14,602 nucleotides of DNA from Bacteroidales bacterium UBA4331 (GCA_002394395.1 DGTR01000026.1:1-14602), one strand, 5' to 3'; counted from the first letter of the stretch, positions 1-8,576 are shown. The notes: generated from the letters alone by a model not told the origin. Program-made: numbers and translations.

Positions 1-344
1 GCTTTGTACGCACGCCAAGCAGAACCGCAGAGATAGCCGCGGACGATCATCTCCACCGGATAGCCCTCGCAACGATAGCCCACAGAGACCATCGGATCCG
101 GGGTTGCCAACAGCCAGTTCGGTACGATATCCCGCGTGGCGTTGAGGAACTTGGCAGCAATCTGATTCAGGATCTGCCCCTTGTACGGGATACCTTCCGG
201 CAGAATCACATCAAAAGCCGAGATACGGTCTGTGACCACCATGCAAAGCAGGTCATCGCCCAGAAAATAGACATCACGCACCTTACCGTGATATACATCG
301 GTCTGACCGGGAAAAGAAAAGGAGGTTTTTGTTAACGCTTTCAT
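1..344 (-). CDS. purC: SAICAR synthetase PurC, N-terminal part (gene runs off the window)
   Basis: This is the 5' part of phosphoribosylaminoimidazole-succinocarboxamide synthase, which joins CAIR and aspartate using ATP (step 7 of IMP synthesis, cytosolic). The ATG is at 344-342 and 114 complete codons are visible before the window edge. Visible motifs are KVRDVY (residues 21-26), VTDRISAFDV (37-46), a PYKGQ segment (53-57), and CEGYPVEMIVRGYLCGSAW (92-110), the substrate-binding region typical of the family. From memory the segment closely matches Bacteroides PurC, which is about 310 residues, so roughly one third is present. It starts 16 nt after the carB stop and is the last gene seen in the run, so it is probably cotranscribed with carAB. 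No Shine-Dalgarno sequence is visible; the leader is A/T-rich. Confidence 0.95.
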   Translation of the reverse strand, partial: MKALTKTSFSFPGQTDVYHGKVRDVYFLGDDLLCMVVTDRISAFDVILPEGIPYKGQILNQIAAKFLNATRDIVPNWLLATPDPMVSVGYRCEGYPVEMIVRGYLCGSAWRAYK

Positions 345-360
345 AACGTATTTAGTTTAT

Positions 361-3300
361 TTATTTGTACTCATCCCATGACTTGATTGCCAGATTATCC
401 ACCGGCACATCCAGAAAGGCATTGATGAACGCCACCGCCAGACGGGCGTTGGTAATCAACGGGATATTCAGATCCACCGCCGTACGGCGCATCTTATAGT
501 AGCTGTCGTGTACCGAATCCGCCAGCGTGTCCACGGGGATGCCGACAAAGAGATCGATCTTCTTCTGGTGCATGAGGTCGGAGACAATCGGCTGTTTGAG
601 TTGTCCGAACTCATCGACATGCTCCTTTTTATATACGCGCACGTTCGGAATGCCCAAGCCGTTGAGGAATTCACTCGTTCCGCCGGTCGCATAGATCGTA
701 TAGCCGCGCGCTACGAGCCGTTTGATGGTATCGAGCATGTGTGCCCGCTGCTTCGGACCGCCGATAGCGAAGAGGATATTCTTCTCCGGAATCCGCATTC
801 CCACGGACAGCATCGCCTTGAGCAGCGCACAGTTGGCATCCTCGCCCAAGCACCCTACCTCACCGGTCGAAGCCATATCGACACCTAAGATCGGGTCGGC
901 ATTCTGCAGGCGGTTGAAGGAGAACTGCGAGGCCTTGACACCCACGTAATCAAAGTCAAAGAGCGACTTATGGGGTTTCTCCACCGGCAAGCCCAACATG
1001 ATACGCGTAGCAATATCTATCAGGTTGATTTTCAACACTTTGCTTACAAACGGGAAGGAACGCGACGCACGGAGGTTGCACTCGATAACTTTGATCTCGT
1101 TCTCTCGTGCCAGATATTGGATATTAAACGGTCCGGAGATATTCAACTCCCGGGCTATCTGTCCGGAGATACGTTTGATTCGGCGGACGGTTTCGATATA
1201 GAGTTTCTGCGCGGGGAACATGATCGTCGCGTCGCCGGAGTGCACACCAGCATACTCCACATGCTCGGAGATCGCATAAGCGATGATCTCGCCGTCGCGC
1301 GCCACAGCATCCATCTCGACCTCTTTGGTATTGGTCATGAATTTGGAGATCACCACCGGGTGCTCCTTCGACACATTCGCCGCGAGGGCAAGGAACTTAT
1401 GCAACTGCTCGTCGTTGGAGCAGACGTTCATCGCTGCGCCGGAGAGCACATATGAAGGCCGCACGAGCACCGGATACCCTACCCGGTTGACAAATTTCTC
1501 CACGTCGTCCATCGACGTCAGAGCGCTCCATTCGGGCTGGTCCACACCGATGCGATCAAGCATGGCAGAGAACTTGTCACGGTCCTCGGCATTATCAATC
1601 GACTTCGCCGTCGTACCCAAGATCGGCACACGTTGCTTATCCAGTTTGACCGCCAGGTTATTCGGGATCTGACCTCCGGTCGAGACAATCACGCCATGCG
1701 GGTTCTCCAGCTCGATGATATCCATCACGCGTTCGAAAGTCAACTCGTCAAAATAAAGGCGGTCACAGATGTCATAATCAGTGGAGACGGTCTCCGGATT
1801 ATAGTTAATCATCACGGAGCGGTAGCCGTTGTTACGAATGGTATGAAGCGCCTGTACGCCACACCAGTCGAACTCTACGGACGAACCGATACGGTACGCG
1901 CCGGAACCCAACACGATGATGGATTTCTTATCGCCCTGGTAGTGTACGTCATTGGAAATGCCGCTATAGGTGAGATACAGATAATTGGTCTGCGCAGGGA
2001 ACTCACCGGCAAGGGTGTCTATCTGCTTCACTACCGGCAGGATGCCCAGACTCTTTCTGTACTTGCGCATCTCCACCACCGCCTCGTCCATCGGCATCTT
2101 CTTTCCGAGTCCCACAGCCCGTGCGATCTGGAAATCCGAGAAGCCCAACTGTTTGGCGCGCAAAAGCAGATCATGTCCGAGCTTCTGCAGGTCGCCTGTT
2201 TTCTTCAGTTCCTCATCCATGCGGATGATGTGCTCCAGACGCTGCAGGAACCAGTTGTCGATCTTCGTCAACTCATGGATGCGCTCCACGGAGTAGCCTT
2301 CGTACATCGCCTGCGCAATCGCAAAGATACGCTTGTCCGTCGGGGCTTTCAGCGCGGCATCGAGCTCCTCGACATGCAGTTCCTTGTTCTCCGTAAAGCC
2401 GTGCATCCCCTGCCCGATCATACGGAGACCTTTCTGAATCGCGTCTTCGAAAGTGCGGCCGATAGCCATCACCTCGCCTACGGATTTCATCGAACTGCCT
2501 AACTCCCGATTCACGCCGCGGAACTTAGCCAAGTCCCAACGGGGGATCTTGCAAACAACGTAATCCAGCGCCGGCTCGAAGAAGGCGGAAGTGGATTTGG
2601 TAACCGAATTGGTCAACTCAAAAAGACCATAACCCAGACCCAATTTCGCCGCGACGAACGCCAGCGGATAACCCGTGGCTTTGGACGCCAGCGCCGATGA
2701 ACGGCTCAGTCGTGCGTTGACCTCAATCACGCGGTAGTCCTCGGACTCCGGGTCAAAAGCATACTGCACGTTGCACTCGCCGACAATCCCCAAATGGCGG
2801 ATAATACGGATCGCGAGCGCACGGAGTTTATGATATTCGGAGTTCGTCAGCGTCTGCGAGGGCGCAATAACGATGGACTCGCCGGTATGGATGCCCAGCG
2901 GGTCGAAATTCTCCATATTACAAACGGTGATACAGTTGTCATACCGGTCGCGCACTACCTCATATTCGATCTCTTTCCATCCCTTCAGGGACTTCTCTAC
3001 CAGCACTTGCGGCGAGAACGAGAAGGCTTTCTCCGCAAGGGCATTCAGTTGCTCCTCGTCGTCGCAGAAGCCCGAACCCAGACCGCCTAAGGCATAAGCC
3101 GCGCGGATGATCACCGGGTAACCTAACTCCGCCGCTGCACGACGTGCCTCTTCGATGGTCTCGCAAGCTTCGGATTTGATGGTCTTGACGTCAATCTGGT
3201 CCAGCTGACGCACAAAGAGCTCGCGGTCCTCTGTATTGATGATTGTCTCTACCGGCGTACCCAAGACCTGCACGTTATATTTCTCCAACACCCCCGACCG

Positions 3301-3606
3301 ATAGAGCGCCACGCCGCAGTTCAACGCCGTCTGGCCTCCGAAAGAAAGGAGGATGCCGTCCGGCCGCTCTTTCTCTATCAACCGCTCTACGAAATACGGC
3401 GTGACCGGCAGAAAATAGATGTGGTCCGCCACGCCTTCTGAGGTCTGAACGGTAGCAATATTGGGGTTAATCAGAATGGTCTCGACACCTTCCTCATGCA
3501 GCGCTTTGAGGGCCTGCGAACCCGAATAATCGAACTCTCCGGCCTCACCGATCTTCAAGGCTCCGGAGCCAAGAACCAACACTTTATGAATATTCTCAAG
3601 TTTCAT
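361..3606 (-). CDS. carB: Carbamoyl phosphate synthase large (synthetase) subunit CarB, eukaryote-like form
   Basis: CarB makes carbamoyl phosphate from bicarbonate, ammonia passed from CarA, and two ATP, for pyrimidine and arginine synthesis. It has 1081 residues (E. coli: 1073) and the expected duplicated layout. The first half has GSGALKIGEAGEFDYSGSQA (13-32), ATP-grasp with RAAYALGGLGSGF (168-180), and ARLSRSSALASKATGYP (298-314). A linker/oligomerisation region spans about 400-550. The second half has GSGAYRIGSSVEFDWC (567-582), NPETVSTDYD (603-612), RPSYVLSGAAM (716-726) and GVHSGDAT (787-794). A C-terminal MGS-like regulatory domain (about 945-1081) carries ATGGT (973-977). Many of these signatures match animal CAD better than E. 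coli CarB as I recall them (for example IPRWDLAKF at 354-362 and PAQTNYLYLTY at 537-547). It starts 8 nt after the carA stop. No disruption is seen, so it is predicted functional. Confidence 0.97.
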   Translation of the reverse strand: MKLENIHKVLVLGSGALKIGEAGEFDYSGSQALKALHEEGVETILINPNIATVQTSEGVADHIYFLPVTPYFVERLIEKERPDGILLSFGGQTALNCGVALYRSGVLEKYNVQVLGTPVETIINTEDRELFVRQLDQIDVKTIKSEACETIEEARRAAAELGYPVIIRAAYALGGLGSGFCDDEEQLNALAEKAFSFSPQVLVEKSLKGWKEIEYEVVRDRYDNCITVCNMENFDPLGIHTGESIVIAPSQTLTNSEYHKLRALAIRIIRHLGIVGECNVQYAFDPESEDYRVIEVNARLSRSSALASKATGYPLAFVAAKLGLGYGLFELTNSVTKSTSAFFEPALDYVVCKIPRWDLAKFRGVNRELGSSMKSVGEVMAIGRTFEDAIQKGLRMIGQGMHGFTENKELHVEELDAALKAPTDKRIFAIAQAMYEGYSVERIHELTKIDNWFLQRLEHIIRMDEELKKTGDLQKLGHDLLLRAKQLGFSDFQIARAVGLGKKMPMDEAVVEMRKYRKSLGILPVVKQIDTLAGEFPAQTNYLYLTYSGISNDVHYQGDKKSIIVLGSGAYRIGSSVEFDWCGVQALHTIRNNGYRSVMINYNPETVSTDYDICDRLYFDELTFERVMDIIELENPHGVIVSTGGQIPNNLAVKLDKQRVPILGTTAKSIDNAEDRDKFSAMLDRIGVDQPEWSALTSMDDVEKFVNRVGYPVLVRPSYVLSGAAMNVCSNDEQLHKFLALAANVSKEHPVVISKFMTNTKEVEMDAVARDGEIIAYAISEHVEYAGVHSGDATIMFPAQKLYIETVRRIKRISGQIARELNISGPFNIQYLARENEIKVIECNLRASRSFPFVSKVLKINLIDIATRIMLGLPVEKPHKSLFDFDYVGVKASQFSFNRLQNADPILGVDMASTGEVGCLGEDANCALLKAMLSVGMRIPEKNILFAIGGPKQRAHMLDTIKRLVARGYTIYATGGTSEFLNGLGIPNVRVYKKEHVDEFGQLKQPIVSDLMHQKKIDLFVGIPVDTLADSVHDSYYKMRRTAVDLNIPLITNARLAVAFINAFLDVPVDNLAIKSWDEYK

Positions 3607-3614
3607 GTACTAAC

Positions 3615-4694
3615 CTATTTGAGGAGTTGAATAAAGTCATCGAAAAGGAACTCGGTATCCACCGGTCCGGAGCATGCTTCGGGGTGGAACTGCGCGGAGA
3701 ACCAAGGTTCGCTAACATGCTTGATTCCCTCGTTCGAGCCATCATTCATGTTCACGAAAAGCGGTTCCCAACCTTCCGGAAGCGTCTTTGCATCCACCGC
3801 ATAGCCGTGATTCTGCGAGGTGATGAAGCACCGGTCGGTTCCCACCATACGCACCGGCTGGTTATGCGAGCGGTGGCCGTACGGCAGCTTATAAATGGTC
3901 GCTCCAGCGGCCTTGCCCAACATCTGATTACCCATACAGATACCCGCGATGGGTTTATGGGTCTTCATATACGTGCGGATATGGTCCGCCAGCGCCTGAC
4001 AAGTGTCCGGGTTACCGGGGCCGTTCGAGAGGAACAGACCGTCCGACTCCAGAGTATTGAAATCGTAGTTCCAGGGCACGCGGATGACCTCTACGCCGCG
4101 GCGGATGAGGCAACGGATGATATTATGCTTCACGCCGCAATCGACGAGAATCACTTTCTTTCTGTCCGGACCTTCGTTATAGCGGATGACCTCTTTGCAC
4201 GATACCTGGTCCACAAAATTGATATCCTCGTACTGCGCTTCGGGAGCGGGCGCACAGCCCTCTATCTCGATCGAGCCGAGCATCACGCCGTTCTCGCGCA
4301 GCAGCATCGTCAGCGCTCGGGTATCAATCCCGGTGATACCGGGTACACCTTCGCGGATGAGCCATTCGGAAAGGGTCTCTTTGCCGTTCCAGTGGCTGAA
4401 CTCGCCGCTGTACTCGCTGCAGATGATCGCCCGGGCATAAATCCTGTCGGACTCCATATACGTCGCCAGACCGTTCGGTTCAAAGGAAAACTCCGGCACG
4501 CCGTAGTTGCCCACCAGCGGATAAGTCAGCGTCATCAATTGGCCGGCGTAACTGGGGTCGGTCAGGGACTCCGGATAACCCATCATCGCGGTATTAAAGA
4601 CCACTTCACCGCTCACCGGCACATCGGCGCCGAAACTGTAGCCCTCGAACGTCACGCCGTTGCTAAGTCTCAATATTGCTTTTTTTATCTCCAT
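3615..4694 (-). CDS. carA: Carbamoyl phosphate synthase small (glutaminase) subunit CarA
   Basis: CarA hydrolyses glutamine and channels ammonia to CarB. The protein has 359 residues, slightly shorter than E. coli CarA (about 380). The N-terminal CPSase small-chain domain (about 1-165) includes SGEVVFNTAMMGYPESLTDP (28-47). The class I glutamine amidotransferase domain (about 178-355) has SNGPGNPD (223-230), the nucleophile Cys253 in GICMGNQ (251-257), SQNHGYAV (293-300), and His337/Glu339 in QFHPEA. The residue after MG is Asn256, where E. coli and CAD have His (GICLGHQ). The ATG at 4694-4692 lies inside the end of purA, giving a 10-nt overlap that suggests translational coupling. carB follows 8 nt after the stop. 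As with CarB, local motifs look closer to animal CAD than to E. coli. Confidence 0.97.
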   Translation of the reverse strand: MEIKKAILRLSNGVTFEGYSFGADVPVSGEVVFNTAMMGYPESLTDPSYAGQLMTLTYPLVGNYGVPEFSFEPNGLATYMESDRIYARAIICSEYSGEFSHWNGKETLSEWLIREGVPGITGIDTRALTMLLRENGVMLGSIEIEGCAPAPEAQYEDINFVDQVSCKEVIRYNEGPDRKKVILVDCGVKHNIIRCLIRRGVEVIRVPWNYDFNTLESDGLFLSNGPGNPDTCQALADHIRTYMKTHKPIAGICMGNQMLGKAAGATIYKLPYGHRSHNQPVRMVGTDRCFITSQNHGYAVDAKTLPEGWEPLFVNMNDGSNEGIKHVSEPWFSAQFHPEACSGPVDTEFLFDDFIQLLK

Positions 4695-5980
4695 ATAGTA
4701 GCTTCGCGATCGGGACCCACCGAAATGATTCGGATAGGCGTTTGCAGTTCGCGCTCCAAGAAATTGACATAGTTAATAAATGCTTCCGGCAGCTCCGCCT
4801 CTTTCGTACAATGCGTGAGGTCGGTCTGCCAGCCGGGAAACTCCTCATAGACCGGCTCGACATTCTCGTCGATCGAGAACGGGAAATCACGCGTCTCTAC
4901 CCCGTTGACACGGTACGCCGTGCAGGCTTTGATGACGGGGAACGTGTCGAGCACATCGGATTTCATCATCAGCAGTTGGGTCACGCCGTTGAGCATGATC
5001 GTGTACCGCAGAGCCACCAGGTCGATCCATCCGCAGCGGCGCTCACGGCCGGTCACCGCGCCATACTCATGACCGATGGCGCGGATCTTCGCACCGGTCT
5101 CGTCAAACAACTCCGTGGGGAACGGACCTGCGCCGACACGGGTGCAATATGCCTTGAAGATACCATACACCTCTCCCACTTTGCTCGGAGCGATTCCGAG
5201 GCCTGTACAAGCCCCCGCACAAACGGTATTGCTTGAGGTCACAAACGGATAAGAACCGAAATCGATATCCAGCAGCGAACCCTGTGCGCCTTCGCAAAGG
5301 ATGGACTTGTCTGCCTGAAACGCTTTATTCACAAAGTGCTCACTGTCAACGAGTTGGAATCCGCGGAGGAACGCTATCGCCTCCATCCATTCCTTCTCCA
5401 GAGCTTCCAGACCATCCATCGAAACAGCCGTTCCGCCTTTGGCTACCGCCGAAGCATTGAGACCGTTGATCATCTCGATATGACGGTCACGTGCCTGCCG
5501 GTACTTCGCCTCAAAACCCTCCAGAATATCGCCTACGCGCAGGCCGTTTCGGCTGATCTTGTCGGTGTACGTCGGACCGATGCCCTTGCCGGTTGTACCA
5601 ATCTTCGCCTTGCCTTTAGCGGCCTCGTTGGCTTGATCCAGAAGGCGGTGCGTCGGCAGAATCAGATGCGCTTTCTTGGAAATGAGCAGGTGTTCCTGCA
5701 CGTTGTGTCCCGATGCCGATAGTTCCTCTACTTCTTTGCGGAAGAGCACCGGATCCAGCACTACGCCGTTACCGATGAGGTTGGTCTTTCCGCCTTGGAA
5801 GATACCGGACGGAATGCTCCGAAGCACATATTTCTGGCCGTTGAATTCCAGAGTGTGTCCTGCATTCGGACCGCCCTGAAAACGCGCCACTACGTCATAT
5901 TTCGGGGTCAGGACATCGACCATCTTGCCTTTGCCCTCGTCGCCCCATTGAAGTCCTAAAAGTATATCCGCTTTTCTCAT
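4685..5980 (-). CDS. purA: Adenylosuccinate synthetase PurA
   Basis: PurA converts IMP and aspartate to adenylosuccinate using GTP, the first committed step to AMP. At 431 residues the length is normal. Key motifs are QWGDEGKGK (11-19, catalytic Asp14), GGPNAGHT (36-43, His42), GTTGKGIGPTY (128-138), the IMP/GTP-site stretch EGAQGSLLDIDFGSYP (230-245), VTGRERRCGW (309-318), KSD (340-342) and SVGPDR (420-425). From memory it is close to Bacteroides PurA apart from a short extra segment around residues 172-190. The start codon overlaps the purB stop as ATGA (5977-5980), and the 3' end overlaps carA by 10 nt, so purB-purA-carA are probably translationally coupled. Its substrate IMP comes from PurH and its product goes to PurB, both encoded nearby. 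Confidence 0.98.
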   Translation of the reverse strand: MRKADILLGLQWGDEGKGKMVDVLTPKYDVVARFQGGPNAGHTLEFNGQKYVLRSIPSGIFQGGKTNLIGNGVVLDPVLFRKEVEELSASGHNVQEHLLISKKAHLILPTHRLLDQANEAAKGKAKIGTTGKGIGPTYTDKISRNGLRVGDILEGFEAKYRQARDRHIEMINGLNASAVAKGGTAVSMDGLEALEKEWMEAIAFLRGFQLVDSEHFVNKAFQADKSILCEGAQGSLLDIDFGSYPFVTSSNTVCAGACTGLGIAPSKVGEVYGIFKAYCTRVGAGPFPTELFDETGAKIRAIGHEYGAVTGRERRCGWIDLVALRYTIMLNGVTQLLMMKSDVLDTFPVIKACTAYRVNGVETRDFPFSIDENVEPVYEEFPGWQTDLTHCTKEAELPEAFINYVNFLERELQTPIRIISVGPDREATIWR

Positions 5981-7269
5981 AAACCTAACTGGTTAAAGAT
6001 ATAATCTACATTTTTCATGTAATAATCGAGTGTGAAGCAACCGTCTATTTCTGCCTCGCTCAGCAGTTTCGTTACTTCGGGTGTCTTTTTGAGCCACTCC
6101 TGCATCTGACCGCCTTCCATCAGCGTCCGCATCGCAACGGGCTGCACGAGGTCGTAAGCCTGCTCGCGAACCAGCCCTTTTCCGATGAGCGCATTCATCA
6201 CCCGTTGCGCAAAAATGGCGCCGTGCGTCAGACCGATATTATGGAGCATGTTCTCCGGATAAACAACCAGGTTCTCCAGGATTCCCATCATTCGGTCTAA
6301 CATGTAGTCCAACAGCATCGTCGCGTCCGGCAGCACGATACGCTCGGTCGAAGAGTGCGAGATGTCGCGTTCATGCCAAAGGGCGATATTCTCCGACGCC
6401 GTGCACATATAGCCGCGCATCACGCGGGCGCACCCGCAAATATTTTCTGAGGAGATAGGATTACGTTTGTGCGGCATCGCCGACGAGCCTTTCTGACCTT
6501 TGCGGAAAGCCTCTTCCACCTCACGAACCTCCTGCCGCTGCATGTTCCGAATCTCCAGAGCGATCTGTTCCAGCGAACCGGCAATAACGGCCAGCGTCGA
6601 GAGATAGAACGCGTGGCGGTCACGACCCAACACCTGCGTAGCAATCTTCGCGGACTCGATACCCAGATGCTCGCATACATAACTCTGGATGAACGGCGGG
6701 ATATTCGCGTAGTTGCCTACAGCGCCGGACAGTTTTCCGGCCTCTACCCCTTTGGCCGCCATCTCGAATCGCTCGATATTACGTTGCATCGTGGCGTACC
6801 AGAGTGCCCATTTCAGACCAAACGAAGTGACATCAGCATGCATGCCGTGCGTGCGGCCGATGACCGGCGTGAACTTAAACTCGTTGGCGCGTTTTTGCAA
6901 CACCGCCATGAATTTCTGCAAATCCTCGCGGAGAATCGTGTTGGCTTGTTTCAAGAGGTATCCGTTGGCGGTATCTACCACGTCGGTGGACGTCAAACCG
7001 TAGTGAATCCACTTGCGCTCTTCGCCCAGGGACTCGCTCACCGTGCGGGTGAAAGCCACCACGTCATGCCGCGTGATCTCCTCAATCTCATGGATGCGGT
7101 CCACGTCAAAAGTCGCCTTCTCTCGGAGTTTGGCGATGTCCTCTTTCGGCACTACCCCTAACTCCGACCAGGCTTCTGCGGCTAAGAGTTCTACCTCTAA
7201 ATAGGATTGAAACTTGTTCCGCTCGGTCCATATTTGGCGCATTCCTGCGCGGGAATAACGATCTATCAT
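5977..7269 (-). CDS. purB: Adenylosuccinate lyase PurB (Bacillus-type)
   Basis: PurB removes fumarate from SAICAR (IMP pathway) and from adenylosuccinate (AMP branch). It belongs to the fumarase/aspartase superfamily. With 430 residues it lines up almost residue for residue with B. subtilis PurB as remembered: His68 in RHDVVAF, His89 in WIHYGLTSTD, His141 in GRTHG, the signature loop GSSAMPHKRNP (261-271) with Ser262/263 and Lys268, and Glu275. The C-terminus NVDYIFNQLGL also matches that type. Bacteroides species, as I recall, usually carry the longer E. coli-like enzyme (about 448 residues), so this form is unexpected in a Bacteroidales-like setting. Only 1 nt separates the ATG from the purT stop, and the stop overlaps the purA start (ATGA). 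Confidence 0.98.
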   Translation of the reverse strand: MIDRYSRAGMRQIWTERNKFQSYLEVELLAAEAWSELGVVPKEDIAKLREKATFDVDRIHEIEEITRHDVVAFTRTVSESLGEERKWIHYGLTSTDVVDTANGYLLKQANTILREDLQKFMAVLQKRANEFKFTPVIGRTHGMHADVTSFGLKWALWYATMQRNIERFEMAAKGVEAGKLSGAVGNYANIPPFIQSYVCEHLGIESAKIATQVLGRDRHAFYLSTLAVIAGSLEQIALEIRNMQRQEVREVEEAFRKGQKGSSAMPHKRNPISSENICGCARVMRGYMCTASENIALWHERDISHSSTERIVLPDATMLLDYMLDRMMGILENLVVYPENMLHNIGLTHGAIFAQRVMNALIGKGLVREQAYDLVQPVAMRTLMEGGQMQEWLKKTPEVTKLLSEAEIDGCFTLDYYMKNVDYIFNQLGL

Positions 7270-7270
7270 A

Positions 7271-8452
7271 TTATTTCACGTTGTACGAAATACATTTATA
7301 TGCTTCCTCTACTTTGGCAAGCGCTTTTTCCACGTTCTCATCGGTTGCGAGCACAACGCCATAGCGGCGGTGTCCGTGAACCTCCGGTTTGCCGAAGATA
7401 CGCAGCTGTACGCCGGGGATAGCGAGCGCTTTGTCGAGACCCTCAAAGAGCACCTCTTTACCCTCGCCTTCAATCACGATCGCCTTGCTGGCAGAAGGGC
7501 CGAAGAAACGGATCTCCGGAATCGGCAGACCCAATACCGCACGGGCATGAAGCGCAAACTCACTCAGATCCTGGCTGATCATCGTCACCATTCCCGTGTC
7601 GTGCGGACGCGGGCTCACTTCCGAGAAGATCACCTCATTGCCGCGGACAAACATCTCCACGCCGAAGATACCGAATCCGCCGAGTGCGTCAGTAACCATC
7701 TTCGCTATCCGTTGCGCATCTTTGAGCGCTTGCTCACTCATCGCTTGCGGCTGCCACGACTCGCGGTAATCGCCGTCCACCTGATAGTGACCGATCGGGT
7801 TCAGGAATGTCGTTCCGCCGATGTGACGCACGGTCAGAAGGGTTATCTCATAATCAAAATGAATGAATCCCTCTACGATCACACGACCGGCTCCGGCACG
7901 ACCGCCTTCTTGCGAAGTAGCCCACGCAGCCTCAATCTCGCCTTCATTATGGATGGTCGACTGGCCATGGCCCGAGGAGGACATAATAGGTTTTACCACA
8001 CAAGGGATGCCGATCTCTTTCACCGCAACGATGAACTCGTCGTGATTGTCGGCGAACTTGTACGGAGCAGTGGGTAACTTCAACTCCTCTGCCGCCAAGC
8101 GACGGATCGCCTCACGGTTCATCGTCAGGAATGCAGCCTTGGCGGTCGGGATCACATGATACCCTTCCTTCTCCAGCTCCACAAGCGTCGGCGTGGCAAT
8201 CGCCTCCACCTCCGGAATAATCAGAGACGGCTTCTCCGTCTCCACGATCTCACGCAGACGCGCGCCGTCGAGCATGTTAAAGACATAGGACCGATGCGCA
8301 ACCTGCATCGCGGGCGCATTCGCGTAACGGTCGCAAGCGATCACTTCCACTCCGAACCGTTGCAGTTCCAAAGTGACTTCTTTTCCTAACTCACCGCTTC
8401 CGAGAAGCAGCGCACGCGTGGCGATTTTTGTCAGAGGAGTTCCAATTTTCAT
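7271..8452 (-). CDS. purT: Formate-dependent GAR transformylase PurT
   Basis: PurT makes formyl-GAR from GAR, formate and ATP (step 3 of IMP synthesis) without folate. From the ATG at 8452-8450 the protein has 393 residues, matching E. coli PurT (392). An in-frame GTG at 8539 would add 29 residues (MKFILKIGGIF...) unlike any PurT, so I reject it. Motifs are LLLGSGELGKEV (15-26), CDRYANAPAMQVAHRS (40-55), ATP-grasp MSSSGHGQS (157-165), GGRAGAGRVIVEG (183-195), GDYRESWQPQ (227-236) and EVSPRPHDTGMVT (278-290). Residue 162 is His in the loop that reads SSSGKGQ in E. coli. No Shine-Dalgarno is visible. This is the first gene after the 124-nt gap, so it may open a subtranscript covering purT-purB-purA-carAB-purC. 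It stands in for purN, which is absent here. Confidence 0.97.
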   Translation of the reverse strand: MKIGTPLTKIATRALLLGSGELGKEVTLELQRFGVEVIACDRYANAPAMQVAHRSYVFNMLDGARLREIVETEKPSLIIPEVEAIATPTLVELEKEGYHVIPTAKAAFLTMNREAIRRLAAEELKLPTAPYKFADNHDEFIVAVKEIGIPCVVKPIMSSSGHGQSTIHNEGEIEAAWATSQEGGRAGAGRVIVEGFIHFDYEITLLTVRHIGGTTFLNPIGHYQVDGDYRESWQPQAMSEQALKDAQRIAKMVTDALGGFGIFGVEMFVRGNEVIFSEVSPRPHDTGMVTMISQDLSEFALHARAVLGLPIPEIRFFGPSASKAIVIEGEGKEVLFEGLDKALAIPGVQLRIFGKPEVHGHRRYGVVLATDENVEKALAKVEEAYKCISYNVK

Positions 8453-8576
8453 TGTATTGTGAGTTTTAATTTGTTTTCGATAATTTTTATGTGTCTGCTT
8501 TTTACAAAAAATTCCACCTATTTTAAGGATAAATTTCACACTAAAAGCGCGTGATTACCGCGTGATTAGCGCGTGA
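8453..8576 (-). promoter_or_regulatory. A/T-rich folD-purT intergenic region, possible internal promoter
   Basis: This is the longest non-coding stretch in the window (124 nt) and, outside the GC-rich repeat at its upstream end, is very A/T-rich. On the minus strand a T-run ending in TTTG (8508-8505) could serve as a Bacteroidota -33 element. I do not find a good -7 match (TAnnTTTG) at the usual spacing, so no start site can be proposed. I see no stable hairpin followed by a T-run that would be an intrinsic terminator and no riboswitch-like structure. The position between two tightly packed gene groups is the main argument for a control point. Confidence 0.35.

Noticed and set aside
345..360. 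Promoter or riboswitch between carB and purC
   Set aside because: The gap is only 16 nt, with no room for a structured element, and fits simple operon spacing.
3627..4772. A 381-codon open frame on the plus strand opposite carA and the end of purA
   Set aside because: It is antisense to strongly conserved carA and purA sequence, its predicted protein is rich in His, Arg and Ala without recognisable motifs, and similar long plus-strand frames lie opposite carB (1633-2502), purH (11455-12339) and purM (12447-13211). They follow from the codon bias of the real genes.
8453..8539. GTG start extending PurT by 29 residues
   Set aside because: The extension is encoded by A/T-rich intergenic DNA, resembles no PurT N-terminus, and the ATG at 8452 gives the family's normal length.
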